64,000 nucleotides of DNA from CAZOKZ01 sp964580585. GTDB lineage: Bacteria > Sumerlaeota > Sumerlaeia > SLMS01 > JAHLLQ01. Each line of letters starts with the position of its first letter. Position 1 is the stretch's first letter. The notes beneath the pieces were generated by a model, which searched no databases, was not told the origin of the DNA, and worked only from the letters and a program-made list of their open reading frames with translations. Made by a program: the position numbers and the translations under genes. Where the stretch lies: the NCBI GenBank assembly GCA_964580585.1, contig CAZOKZ010000003.1, positions 1 through 64,000 of the forward strand. The letters run 5' to 3'. Positions 26,945 through 35,504 of the stretch are shown piece by piece.

Positions 26945-27579
26945 ATCGCATTATGAGGAAAAACCTTATTGTGTTGACAGAGGGCGAAGATGATAAAAGA
27001 GCTATTTCCGAACTACTCTTGCGAAATGAATCTCTTGGGATTCGGAATATCCTTTTTGATGTTTTTAAACATCCACAGCGTCAATCTGGGTGCATCAATA
27101 ATCCAGACGCAATATTGCGGGAAATGACAAATAATTATGATTACGCTTTGGTAGTGTGCGACAAAGAAGGATCTGTGAAGACTGGTTATACGGCAACAGA
27201 CATAAAGAATAAAATCGAAAGCAACCTGCAAATAAACGGATGGAAGGATCGTTGTGCGGCTATTGTGATTGAACCTGAATTAGAGCAGTGGGTCTGGTCA
27301 CATTCATCTGAAGTTGATAGAGTTTTGGGTTGGAACAAATCTTCAGAGAATTTGCGAAATTGGTTGATGGGTAAAGGATTTATCCACTCAGCGACCGAAA
27401 AACCTTTCAGGCCAAAGGAAGCAATGGAAGCTGCGTTAAGACATGTTAAGAAACCACGATCCTCTTCATTATTTAGCGAACTAGCAAAAAGTGTTTCATT
27501 TTCCCGATGTACCGATCAAAGCTTTATTGAATTGAAAAGTATCTTACGCCAGTGGTTTGGTACCGGACAATCCGTCTGA
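26941..27579 (+). CDS. MAD4-like / TOPRIM-like small protein paired with the ATPase
   Basis: The ATG at 26941-26943 overlaps the ATPase stop (ATGA). The 212-residue protein starts RKNLIVLTEGEDDKRAISEL, a hydrophobic strand followed by EGEDD that resembles the TOPRIM opening (acidic catalytic residue), then a Rossmann-like pattern with YDYALVVCDKEGS (second acidic site). The later block IVIEPELEQWVWSHSSEVDRVLGW matches a family often next to AAA ATPases that I recall as MAD4 of the methylation-associated defence system. A nuclease-like function, as for AriB in PARIS or OLD TOPRIM domains, is possible but not shown. It is AT-rich like its partner. Its last 36 bases overlap the end of the convergent DUF368 gene. 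Confidence 0.65.
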   Translation: MNRIMRKNLIVLTEGEDDKRAISELLLRNESLGIRNILFDVFKHPQRQSGCINNPDAILREMTNNYDYALVVCDKEGSVKTGYTATDIKNKIESNLQINGWKDRCAAIVIEPELEQWVWSHSSEVDRVLGWNKSSENLRNWLMGKGFIHSATEKPFRPKEAMEAALRHVKKPRSSSLFSELAKSVSFSRCTDQSFIELKSILRQWFGTGQSV

Positions 27580-28566
27580 ATGATGTTGATTCCCTTTCGG
27601 CTCGCCAATTCGCGAAAGCAAATACGTCACCGCCAAACCTGTCGTTACACCCACGATCACCAACCCGATATTAAGTGGGGTGGCCGGGTGAGCTTTGGCG
27701 ATCAGTTCGCCTTTTTCGACGAGGTCCTTAAACGGATAAAGTCCCAGTACCGAACCGATCAGCAGCCCCATCAACGCGCCCATGGTTGGCGCATGGTGAT
27801 TTTTCAGCAGGCTCTTAAGCACATTCGACAACACGCCAATTCCCGCTACCAGACCCAATGCCACGGGCAGTCCGATGTTGAAGCCCAAATCCCAGGCAGT
27901 GCCCCATTCAAGGTGAAGGGCGGCTTTGAAAAAGCCCTTCGCCGCCGTCATGATCGTGTAATAAAGTCCGAAGATCAGGAGCAGATACGAGCCGCTGATA
28001 CCGGGTAAAATCATCGCTGCCGAGGCGATAAATCCCGCCGCCAGATACACGAACCAGTTATCGGGCAGTGACATGGAGCGCAGGGCGAATGTCAAAATCG
28101 CCATGAATGCGAGTCCGCCTACGAGACCTGAGATAGCGGGGGCTTTGAGTGGGGTGATTTCCTTCCACAACATCGGAACACCGCCGAGTGTCAGGCCAAT
28201 GAACAGGGCGTACATCAGATGGTGGCAGGTTTCCAGCCCCCACCCGATGGGCACGGTGCCGATGGCGATTCCGATCACGTTGAAAATGCCCAGCAGTCCC
28301 AGAAAAAACAGCGAGCGCATCCGGAACTTCAAGCGCGTCAGATCGCAAACCGCATCCACAAATTCGGCATAAATACCCGCTGCCAAAATCATCGTGCCGC
28401 CCGAAACACCCGGGATGATATTTGCCAACCCCATTAAAACGCCACCAGAAGCAATGCGCGCCACACCGGCACGGTTGGGCTCGATTGGATTGTGCGAATG
28501 TTGAGCCGCTTCGCCGAGTGGCTCCTCTGCGAGGCGTTCCTTCAAATGATGGGCGGATTCGGTCAT
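27544..28566 (-). CDS. DUF368 undecaprenyl-phosphate translocase (PopT-like)
   Basis: A polytopic inner-membrane protein with about eight to nine helices. The two inverted half motifs LANIIPGVSGGTMILAAGIY (~45-65) and AAMILPGISGSYLLLIFGLY (~185-205) are the hallmark of DUF368. Proteins of this family were shown to return undecaprenyl phosphate across the inner membrane for reuse in cell-wall and polysaccharide synthesis. The ATG at 28564-28566 is preferred over the longer frame because CAGGA precedes it and the extra 22 residues look non-conserved. It would supply carrier for the WecA-like enzyme at the left end of the window. Its 3' end overlaps the convergent, AT-rich MAD4-like gene by 36 bases. 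Confidence 0.88.
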   Translation of the reverse strand: MTESAHHLKERLAEEPLGEAAQHSHNPIEPNRAGVARIASGGVLMGLANIIPGVSGGTMILAAGIYAEFVDAVCDLTRLKFRMRSLFFLGLLGIFNVIGIAIGTVPIGWGLETCHHLMYALFIGLTLGGVPMLWKEITPLKAPAISGLVGGLAFMAILTFALRSMSLPDNWFVYLAAGFIASAAMILPGISGSYLLLIFGLYYTIMTAAKGFFKAALHLEWGTAWDLGFNIGLPVALGLVAGIGVLSNVLKSLLKNHHAPTMGALMGLLIGSVLGLYPFKDLVEKGELIAKAHPATPLNIGLVIVGVTTGLAVTYLLSRIGEPKGNQHHSDGLSGTKPLA

Positions 28567-28705
28567 GAGGGGGTCCTGGAAAAAATGGGCAAGGCAGTAG
28601 CCGTGGCGGAGCGAATCCTCGAAAGGCGCCACAGGAGCGGCAAGGAGAAAGGGAAAGAGCAGGGTAAAATGAACGCAAAGGTTGTTTTGGATAATTCCGG
28701 TAACC

Positions 28706-29197
28706 TTATTCTCCCGCGTGTGCCCGTTTCAGCTCGGCGATGTCGAGTTTCTTCATCTGAAACATCGCCTGCAACATCCGTTGGTTTTTTTCGTCGTCGG
28801 AACTCTTGAGCAATTCACCCAAGGCGGTTGGGACAATCTGCCAGGATACGCCGAATTTGTCTTTCAACCATCCGCATTGTTGGGCGTTTTCGTCGCCGTC
28901 TTCCGACAGCTTTCCCCAGAAATGGTCTATTTCTTCCTGGGTTTCGCAGTTAACCTGAAACGAAATGGCTTCGTTGATTTTGAACATCGGCCCGCCATTG
29001 AGCACGGTGTATTGCTGACCGTTGAGCTCGAAATCCACGGTCATGACACTTCCCGGCTGCTTGCCATGGATTTCCTGGCCCGCTTCGGTAAAACGAGTAA
29101 TGTTGAGGATCCGGGAATTGGGAAAAATCGCCGTGTAAAATATGGCGGCTTCTTCGGCCTGGCTGTCCATCCATAAGCAAGGACTGATCGGTTTCAT
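28706..29197 (-). CDS. VOC superfamily protein (PhnB-like)
   Basis: A 163-residue glyoxalase/VOC-fold protein of the PhnB or 3-demethylubiquinone-methyltransferase-like group. It starts with MKPISPCLWMDSQAEEAAIFYTAIF, and contains GSVMTVDFELNGQQYTVLNGG, EISFQVNC-type strands with ETQEEIDHFW, and GWLKDKFGVSWQIVPTAL near the end, which are the standard blocks. VOC proteins use a metal in a paired beta-alpha-beta-beta-beta fold for varied chemistry; this subgroup has no firmly known substrate. The gene is monocistronic, with a 73-bp gap to the DUF368 gene region (divided by its 3' end) and an intergenic repeat region upstream. Confidence 0.85.
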   Translation of the reverse strand: MKPISPCLWMDSQAEEAAIFYTAIFPNSRILNITRFTEAGQEIHGKQPGSVMTVDFELNGQQYTVLNGGPMFKINEAISFQVNCETQEEIDHFWGKLSEDGDENAQQCGWLKDKFGVSWQIVPTALGELLKSSDDEKNQRMLQAMFQMKKLDIAELKRAHAGE

Positions 29198-29339
29198 GAG
29201 GGCGTTCCAGTGATCAAGGATATGGATTTATCTTTGTGGGAAAAAATCGTTTTCCGGTATGCAGGGACAATCGGTATTTTTCATGGCCCCCAGGCAGTGG
29301 CGCATCTTGAGTTTGTACCCAAAACGAAGGAAAAATCAA

Positions 29340-29575
29340 ACCGCAAAGGCACCCGCCTGCGCCAAGGCTATGGCGGACAAGCTGGAAGACACAAAGAAAA
29401 CACGAAGAGCCTTTTTGCCAGTTAACAATTTTCTCGCGCTTCAATGGCGAACGAGCGAAAAAATCCATCAAAAAACAGCGTTTTCAACTTCTCAGGAAGC
29501 GTTGGTTGAAAATAAGTGAATACATTTTTTTCTTCGTGTTACTTTGTGATCTTCGTGGCTTTGTGGTGAATCTTT
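29340..29575. repeat. Interspersed-repeat-like segment in a 540-bp intergenic gap
   Basis: The gap 29198-29741 has no convincing gene. It contains GCGCCAAGGCTATGGCGGAC (29356-29375 area), a short element with a palindromic core CGCCA...TGGCG that I recall from many candidate-phylum and PVC genomes. It also contains CACAAAGAAAACACGAAG (~29390) and the near-inverse CTTCGTGTTACTTTG (~29533), together with CTTCGTGGCTTTGTGGTG. The two arms could fold into a ~150-base hairpin. Only one copy is present in the window, so repeat status rests on memory of such elements. Confidence 0.45.
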
Positions 29576-29741
29576 TGCTCTTTGGCGAAAAAGTTGAGAT
29601 TCGCCCCCAGGCAGTTCAAGGTCAAAGCACGGGGAAAACGACTTGCTGACTCGTCGTCCGACTGCTAAGAGTTTTTACGCCAATTGAATAATTCATTATC
29701 GCAAGACGTACAATTTACAATGAATGCTGTCGAGGTCCATC

Positions 29742-31250
29742 ATGTCACCAGCGGGATATCCCCAGCCATCCGGCACCCAGCAAACATTACCACCGGAAAT
29801 GGAAGCTGACCCCAACGCCTCTTATAATCCCACTCGCACCAGTATGTCGATGATGACCGGCATGCCGACATCGCGCCCGGGGGCGTCGATGGCGACGTTG
29901 ATGCGCCAGTTTCATGTGACCAACGATGCCGAGGCCCCTTCCGCTTCCACCCAACCCGGTTTCCGGCTCGAAGACACCGACTTTCGGATGAAACGGCTCG
30001 TGGCCAAGGGTGGTTGCGGCGAAGTCTGGAGCGCGTTGCAGCAGTCGTTGGTTCGCACCGTAGCCGTCAAACGTCTTCGCGAGGATATTCTGGCCAAGGC
30101 TCCAGACGACGAAGCGATGATGGGCATGATCGAGGGTTTCCGCCAGGAAGCGCTCGTCACGGCCAGCCTCGATCACCCGAACATCGTTCCGATTCACGAT
30201 TTGGGGTGTGATGAAAACGGTCGCCCTCTGATTGCAATGAAACTGGTGCGCGGTGTGGCGTGGGATCGCCTGATTGCGGACGATTTTAAAGTCATGCAAC
30301 CCGAGGCATTTCTCAACAAGCACCTGCCGATCCTTGTCGAGGTTGCCCACGCCGTCGGTTTTGCTCATGCGCGCGGCATTGTGCACCGCGATTTGAAGCC
30401 CCAGCAGGTGATTGTTGGCGACTACGGAGAAGTGCAGTTGATGGACTGGGGGCTGGCGATGGTGTGCGACGAAAACCTGGCCAACCGATCGATTCCTCTC
30501 GTGATGGCATGTGGAATTCCAAACCGGATCAACGCGCCAAATCCAGCGGGTACGCCTGCCTACATGGCGCCCGAGCAAACCGAGGGCAACGCGATGCGGA
30601 TTTCCGCCCAGACGGATATTTTCCTACTCGGCGCGATATTGTACAAACTACTCTCGGGCAGTGCGCCGTACAAAGGCGGCTCGGCGGGCCAGTGTTTCTG
30701 GTGGGCAGCCGAATGCCAGTGGGAACCTCTGAAAACGCGCGCCGGAAACCGATACGTTCCGCCGCCGCTCGAAGCGTTGGTCAATTGGGCCATGGCGAAA
30801 GATCCTTCGGACCGCGTGCCCTCCGCGCGCGAATTTGTCCACGCCATTCAAAGCTATCGTAGCCAGACCGACACGCGACGCGAATCCCTGGAAATGTCGC
30901 AACGGGTAGAACGGATGCTGGAAACCTGCGAAGGGGCGCCGCGCGAATTACGCGCTGCCGATCATAACCTGAGTCGCGCCCAGGGGCTTTGGGCCGACAA
31001 CCCCCAGGTCGAACCCCTTCGTCAAAAAATCATCACCGCTTATGCCGTTGCCGTTGGGATGCGGAACCACGAATTGGTGCGCGCCATTTTGCAAGCCGAC
31101 CGTATTGGCGATCACGGTTTACGCAACATTTTGTCGGAAGGATTGGAGAAACATTTAGCAGGTCAAAAACGCATCACCATTGTTTATACGTGGTTGTGGG
31201 GCACCTTCATGATGTTCGTTCTGATCCTGCTGTTGCTCTTGTTCCGCTAG
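29742..31250 (+). CDS. Membrane-anchored serine/threonine protein kinase (Hanks type)
   Basis: After ~85 disordered N-terminal residues comes a kinase domain: glycine loop VAKGGCGEVW, catalytic Lys in TVAVKRL, helix-C Glu region, HARGIVHRDLKPQQVIVG (catalytic loop, ~205-222), LMDWGLAMV in place of DFG, GTPAYMAPEQTEG (activation/P+1 loop) and the DIFLLGAILYKLLSG helix. The catalytic Lys, HRD Asp and metal-binding Asp are all intact; the DWG variant is common in bacterial kinases. A single helix at the very C-terminus (TWLWGTFMMFVLILLLLLF) anchors it, so the kinase faces the cytoplasm. GAGG precedes the ATG at 29742. The FHA domain protein upstream is a plausible reader. The stop overlaps the convergent SGNH gene. 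Confidence 0.92.
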   Translation: MSPAGYPQPSGTQQTLPPEMEADPNASYNPTRTSMSMMTGMPTSRPGASMATLMRQFHVTNDAEAPSASTQPGFRLEDTDFRMKRLVAKGGCGEVWSALQQSLVRTVAVKRLREDILAKAPDDEAMMGMIEGFRQEALVTASLDHPNIVPIHDLGCDENGRPLIAMKLVRGVAWDRLIADDFKVMQPEAFLNKHLPILVEVAHAVGFAHARGIVHRDLKPQQVIVGDYGEVQLMDWGLAMVCDENLANRSIPLVMACGIPNRINAPNPAGTPAYMAPEQTEGNAMRISAQTDIFLLGAILYKLLSGSAPYKGGSAGQCFWWAAECQWEPLKTRAGNRYVPPPLEALVNWAMAKDPSDRVPSAREFVHAIQSYRSQTDTRRESLEMSQRVERMLETCEGAPRELRAADHNLSRAQGLWADNPQVEPLRQKIITAYAVAVGMRNHELVRAILQADRIGDHGLRNILSEGLEKHLAGQKRITIVYTWLWGTFMMFVLILLLLLFR

Positions 31251-32326
31251 AGATTGTTGGGCAGAGCGTGTTGCGCCACGCTGCGGGTGAAATGAATCGC
31301 GCCCCGGCGGTTTAAGTGTGTTTGTTCCAAAAACTCGTCCTCGGTGAATTCCACCTGCAAATCATCCAACGTATAATACTCCACGTCGTGCCTCGATTTG
31401 ATTTCGTCCATAATCTTGTTGAACTCGTCGTAAAGTCCCGGCGGAAAATGTTTCCATAAAATAGCCGACATCGGCATTTCCACCATGATCAGCTTGATAT
31501 TCGCCTCGCGACATTCTTCGATCAGCCGATCCATGCGTTCGATCATCGGGCCGCGTTCGTAAACGGGCTTAATGAAGTAAGGACGCCATGTGCTTTGCGC
31601 ATATTTTGCTGTCGTCTCGTCATTAATTTTGCCGGTCAAAATCCAACTCGCCGTGGGGGCATCCGCATGACGGATGGATTCACCACCCTGCATGGGAATA
31701 TTACGACTGCCGAAACCAAGCGTTTCATCGACCAAGGCTGACAAGCGCCCACGATAGGCAAACGTTCGATAATGGTCTTCGATCTCGTTGCGAATGACGT
31801 AAGGAAGCAACGGCCCGCATGCTTTCGGATTGGCCTGATACTCTTTCCACCAATCGCCAAAATCCCATAACATGACAGCATACGAGTATCGGAGAGGTCC
31901 CCGAAACTGGCGTGGTGAAACGCCATAGATAATGAGCTCGGGTTTTTTGTCCTTGCGAATCATCCGGCGAATGATCGCTTCGCATTCCTCGGTGGCGGCG
32001 TCGGTGCACGAATAATTGAAAACGGTAACGGGGGAGTGATACTTGACCTCGGCGAAATTGCGCATCGTTGGAGCATGAAACCCTTCACGGCCCCGGCTCG
32101 AACCCAACATCACGATGTCCGGCGCATCGAGGAACTCGATACGTTGGCGCACCGAACGATAGGCTTCCTGAGCGATCCAGTCAAATGGCATGGCGTTGTG
32201 GGGATCGAGTTGGCGAACGAAAATTTCCACCAGAATCAATAATGCCAAGCACAGAAAAAGCCCCCACGGCTTGCCGGGCCGAGTATCGAAGGCATCCTGG
32301 AAATCTGCGCTTGTCTGAAGCTCCAT
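31247..32326 (-). CDS. SGNH-hydrolase-like membrane-anchored partner of the MBOAT protein
   Basis: One N-terminal helix (GLFLCLALLILVEIFVRQL) anchors a periplasmic domain with the SGNH block I-like segment APDIVMLGSSRGREGFHAPTM and a late block QTHLNRRGAIHFT, in which the D/H pair is replaced around H-L-N. These fit the AlgX/AlgJ/DltD-type proteins that act with MBOAT acyltransferases to move acetyl or other acyl groups onto extracellular polysaccharides. The ATG at 32324-32326 lies 10 bases after the MBOAT stop and has AAGG upstream. The pair is therefore an operon. The glycan substrate is unknown; cell-wall or exopolysaccharide O-acetylation is the likely role. Confidence 0.8.
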   Translation of the reverse strand: MELQTSADFQDAFDTRPGKPWGLFLCLALLILVEIFVRQLDPHNAMPFDWIAQEAYRSVRQRIEFLDAPDIVMLGSSRGREGFHAPTMRNFAEVKYHSPVTVFNYSCTDAATEECEAIIRRMIRKDKKPELIIYGVSPRQFRGPLRYSYAVMLWDFGDWWKEYQANPKACGPLLPYVIRNEIEDHYRTFAYRGRLSALVDETLGFGSRNIPMQGGESIRHADAPTASWILTGKINDETTAKYAQSTWRPYFIKPVYERGPMIERMDRLIEECREANIKLIMVEMPMSAILWKHFPPGLYDEFNKIMDEIKSRHDVEYYTLDDLQVEFTEDEFLEQTHLNRRGAIHFTRSVAQHALPNNL

Positions 32327-32336
32327 CCGATCGACC

Positions 32337-33797
32337 TTAGAACTGGAAATAGATAAACGAAATCTGCCCGAACTCGCCAAACTGCATAAAGATCAACGCT
32401 CCCAATGCGTAAACCAATCCTCGCAACCAAACGGGTAAATGGTAAATCGCGTCCAGATCGTTTTTACGGTACTGATAAAGTTGAATGGCGAACAGCAAAA
32501 CGATCGATCCCGACAGACCGTACAGATAGTGTCTGATGTCCAGAATATCTCGATACATTGGAACGTAGTTCCCGAACGATTTCAGCAATTGCCAGGCGAC
32601 TTCCATCGAATCGGCGCGGAAGAGCAGCCAACTCAAACACACGATGTGGAAAAACACCACAATACGCGTTACCAGCCACGCGCGTTTGAGCAGCGGAGAC
32701 TTGAACTGGCAAACGCGTTCGAGCCATGGCTGAATGGCGCGGTGAATCATTAATAATGCACCGTGAAACACGCCCCACGCCACGAACGTCAATGCCGCCC
32801 CGTGCCACAATCCGCCCAGCAACATCGTCAGCATTAAATTGATATACGTTCGCCGTGGACCGCGCCGATTTCCACCGAGTGGAATGTATAAATAATCGCG
32901 CAACCATGTGCTGAGACTGATGTGCCAGCGGTGCCAGAAATCACTTGGGTTTGTGGCGAAATACGGCAGCTTGAAGTTCAACATCAAATCGAATCCGAGG
33001 CATCGCGCCGCGCCGCGAGCAATGTCGCTGTAGCCGGAAAAGTCGCAATAAATCTGAATCGCGAACGCGTACAACCCAAACAATGTTTTCAACGTGTTTG
33101 GGTTTTTGGCGTTAAAAACCGTTTCGACGATGGGCGCCATGTTGTCGGCGAAAACGACTTTCTTAAACAGCCCCCAGCAAATCAAATACACGCCCGAATA
33201 AACCAACCCGCGATTGATCGGCATTGCACGTTTGAACTGAGGAAGCAAATGCGCCGCGCGTTCGATGGGACCGGCAACAAGCTGCGGAAAAAACGCTACA
33301 TAGACCGCGAAAGCCAACAGGTCACGCTCCGTTGGAATTTTTTGCCGGTACACGTCGATGGTGTAGCTCAACGTTTGGAAGGTGTAGAAACTGATCCCCA
33401 CGGGCAGGATGATTTCCAACGTGGACGCGTGTCCCTGAACCCCGATACGGGCAAGTGCGGCGATGGCGGTATCGACGAAGAAATTGAAATACTTGAAAAA
33501 CCCAAGCAGGCCGAGGTTTGTGACGAGGCTTGCCAGCAGGATTGCCTTGCGGCGGCGCGACGGTTCGGGGGGCTGGCCGACGGCGGATTCCTCGACGGAC
33601 ATCATTCGTCCGCAGATGAAATCCACGCCGGTCGAGATGACGATCAGGCTCAGAAACCGCCAGTCCCAACAGGCGTAAAAATAATAGGACGCAATCAGCA
33701 GGAGCCAGTTGCGCGCCGTAACCCGATGGCGCAACGCGTACCCCGCCAGCCAGACGAGGACGAAAAACGCAATGAAGTGAAAGGAGTTAAAGGCCAT
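32337..33797 (-). CDS. MBOAT family O-acyltransferase (AlgI-like)
   Basis: A 486-residue polytopic protein of the membrane-bound O-acyltransferase family. Seen are NWLLLIASYYFYACWDWRFL, LPVGISFYTFQTLSYTIDVY, FFPQLVAGPIERAAHLLPQF, and FWHRWHISLSTWLRDYLYIPLGG ahead of LGGLWHGAALTFVAWGVFHG, where the His of WHGA (~332) is the catalytic residue. AlgI-like MBOATs pass acyl groups from the cytoplasm to a periplasmic partner for polysaccharide O-acetylation. The SGNH-like partner is the next gene (10-base gap). No polysaccharide polymerase is adjacent, so the polymer is not identified. Confidence 0.92.
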   Translation of the reverse strand: MAFNSFHFIAFFVLVWLAGYALRHRVTARNWLLLIASYYFYACWDWRFLSLIVISTGVDFICGRMMSVEESAVGQPPEPSRRRKAILLASLVTNLGLLGFFKYFNFFVDTAIAALARIGVQGHASTLEIILPVGISFYTFQTLSYTIDVYRQKIPTERDLLAFAVYVAFFPQLVAGPIERAAHLLPQFKRAMPINRGLVYSGVYLICWGLFKKVVFADNMAPIVETVFNAKNPNTLKTLFGLYAFAIQIYCDFSGYSDIARGAARCLGFDLMLNFKLPYFATNPSDFWHRWHISLSTWLRDYLYIPLGGNRRGPRRTYINLMLTMLLGGLWHGAALTFVAWGVFHGALLMIHRAIQPWLERVCQFKSPLLKRAWLVTRIVVFFHIVCLSWLLFRADSMEVAWQLLKSFGNYVPMYRDILDIRHYLYGLSGSIVLLFAIQLYQYRKNDLDAIYHLPVWLRGLVYALGALIFMQFGEFGQISFIYFQF

Positions 33798-33835
33798 GGG
33801 GGGTCCGAATCGGGATCATAAAAACGCCCCCTAAT

Positions 33836-33874
33836 GCACAAAAGAAAGGGGACAGAGTCAATCGCTCTGTCCCC
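33836..33874 (-). terminator. Intrinsic terminator after the aldolase gene
   Basis: GGGGACAGAG (33848-33857) pairs perfectly with CTCTGTCCCC (33865-33874), and on the minus strand the stem is followed by TTTCTTTTG. It lies 33 bp past the aldolase stop. Confidence 0.85.
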
Positions 33875-33906
33875 CAGGGTGTATTCTGAATTCAACCGTG
33901 CAAAAC

Positions 33907-35007
33907 TTACGCGATGGTGACGTCGTTGCAGAGGTAAACGTCCTGGATGGCGTTCAGGATCTGCACGCCTTCGTCCATCGGGCGCTGGAAGGCTTTACGG
34001 CCGCTGATGAGGCCCATGCCGCCGGCGCGCTTGTTGATGACCGCAGTACGAACGGCTTGCGCCAGATCGTTTTCGCCCGAGCCGCCGCCGCTGTTGATCA
34101 GGCCCGCGCGGCCCATGTAGCAGTTGGCGACCTGGTAACGGCAAAGGTCGATCGGGTTGTCCGTGCACAGTTCCGTGTACACGCGCTTGTCGATCTTGCC
34201 ATAGCTCGAGTTGCCCATGTTCAACGCCGTGTAGCCACCATTGTTCTCGGGTTGTTTTTGCTTGATGATGTCGGCCTGGATCGTCACGCCAAGGTGGTTA
34301 GCCTGAGCGGTCAGGTCGGCGGCTGTGTGATAGTCCACGCCGTCTTTCTTGAACGCGTTGTTGCGCAGGTAGCACCACAGGATCGTGGCCATGCCCTTCT
34401 GGTGAGCGTATTCGAACATTTCGGCAACTTCAACGATCTGACGGTTGCTTTCGGGCGAACCGAAATAAATCGTGGCGCCAATGGCGACGCAGCCCATGTC
34501 GGCGGCCTGATCGATCGAGCCGAACTTGATCTGGTCGAACGTGTTGGGCATCGTCATCAGTTCGTTGTGATTGTACTTAAGGATGAACGGAATTTTGTGC
34601 GCATATTTGCGGGCAACGCTGCCAAGAACGCCAAGCGTCGAGGCCACAGCGTTACAACCACCTTCGATAGCCAGTTTGACGATGTTTTCGCCGTCGAAAT
34701 AGATCGGGTTTTTGGCGAAGGAAGCGCCAGCCGAGTGCTCGATGCCCTGATCGACGGGGAGGATCGAGACGTAGCCCGTGCCCGCCAGACGGCCCGTGTT
34801 GAACAACTGCTGAAGGCTACGCAGAACCGGAATCGGACGATCCGAGGGAGCCCATACTTTATCGACGAAATCGCCGCTCGGCAGGTGCAGGGTTTCTTTC
34901 GGAATCGCGGTGGCTTTGTGGTTGAGCAACGAGTCGGCTTCTTTGCCAAGCAGGTCGCTGATTTGTGTCAAACCGAGGTCTCCGGTTTTTTCAAGAAGGG
35001 CGCTCAT
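33907..35007 (-). CDS. fbaB: Class I fructose-bisphosphate aldolase (DhnA/FbaB type)
   Basis: The ATG at 35005-35007 has GAGGAG nine bases upstream, so the longer open frame is not used. The 366-residue protein is a Schiff-base aldolase of the archaeal/bacterial DhnA type that interconverts fructose 1,6-bisphosphate with dihydroxyacetone phosphate and glyceraldehyde 3-phosphate. Typical blocks are VSILPVDQGIEHSAGASFA, NAVASTLGVLG, PFILKYNHNEL, VAIGATIYFGSPES, and MGRAGLINSGGGSGENDLAQAV with the phosphate-binding GGGSG near the C-terminus. Length fits FbaB. It is monocistronic with its own terminator and a long upstream region (35008-35504) shared divergently with the proline-rich protein gene; no other element was seen in that region. 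Confidence 0.88.
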   Translation of the reverse strand: MSALLEKTGDLGLTQISDLLGKEADSLLNHKATAIPKETLHLPSGDFVDKVWAPSDRPIPVLRSLQQLFNTGRLAGTGYVSILPVDQGIEHSAGASFAKNPIYFDGENIVKLAIEGGCNAVASTLGVLGSVARKYAHKIPFILKYNHNELMTMPNTFDQIKFGSIDQAADMGCVAIGATIYFGSPESNRQIVEVAEMFEYAHQKGMATILWCYLRNNAFKKDGVDYHTAADLTAQANHLGVTIQADIIKQKQPENNGGYTALNMGNSSYGKIDKRVYTELCTDNPIDLCRYQVANCYMGRAGLINSGGGSGENDLAQAVRTAVINKRAGGMGLISGRKAFQRPMDEGVQILNAIQDVYLCNDVTIA

Positions 35008-35504
35008 GTATGGATACTCCTCAAACTGGGGTTGATTTTGTTGTTTCCGGGCTTCCAGGGCCTGCGCGGCCAATGGGGTATTTCCAGGGAAACTAATGCT
35101 GCGTGTGTCCTGCGGCAAGGGATTCGGTCGAGCGATCGGTCCAAATTCTTTGCATTCTGCTCCCATTTGTCCGCATTCAAAAAAAACGTCCAGAAGCAGG
35201 CGCGCAAACCCTAGGCAACACCCGGTCCCGACTCAAGAGGGAAGCGGGAGCTTTTTTGCCCGTCAGAATAAAAGGTTTATCCCTTTGCGGGTCCGAATTA
35301 GAGGTTACCCCGCGTGCTGTGCCCGAAAAAAAACATCTCGTGTCCGATTTTGAATTGCAGAACCCGCCGAAATCTTCCAAAAATGGGCTCTGATAAAAAG
35401 AGAGCGTGCATTAGCACACTCGGTGGGTGGCAGTTCGCCCCACACAAAATTCGGTATTGCCGGTTTGCCCCCATAACAATTGCCCTGCCGCCAGGAGTTT
35501 TCTC

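Noticed and set aside
33898..35214. 438-residue plus-strand open frame opposite the aldolase gene
   Set aside because: It lies antisense to a clearly conserved class I aldolase with a ribosome site and terminator; no domain pattern in the shadow frame.
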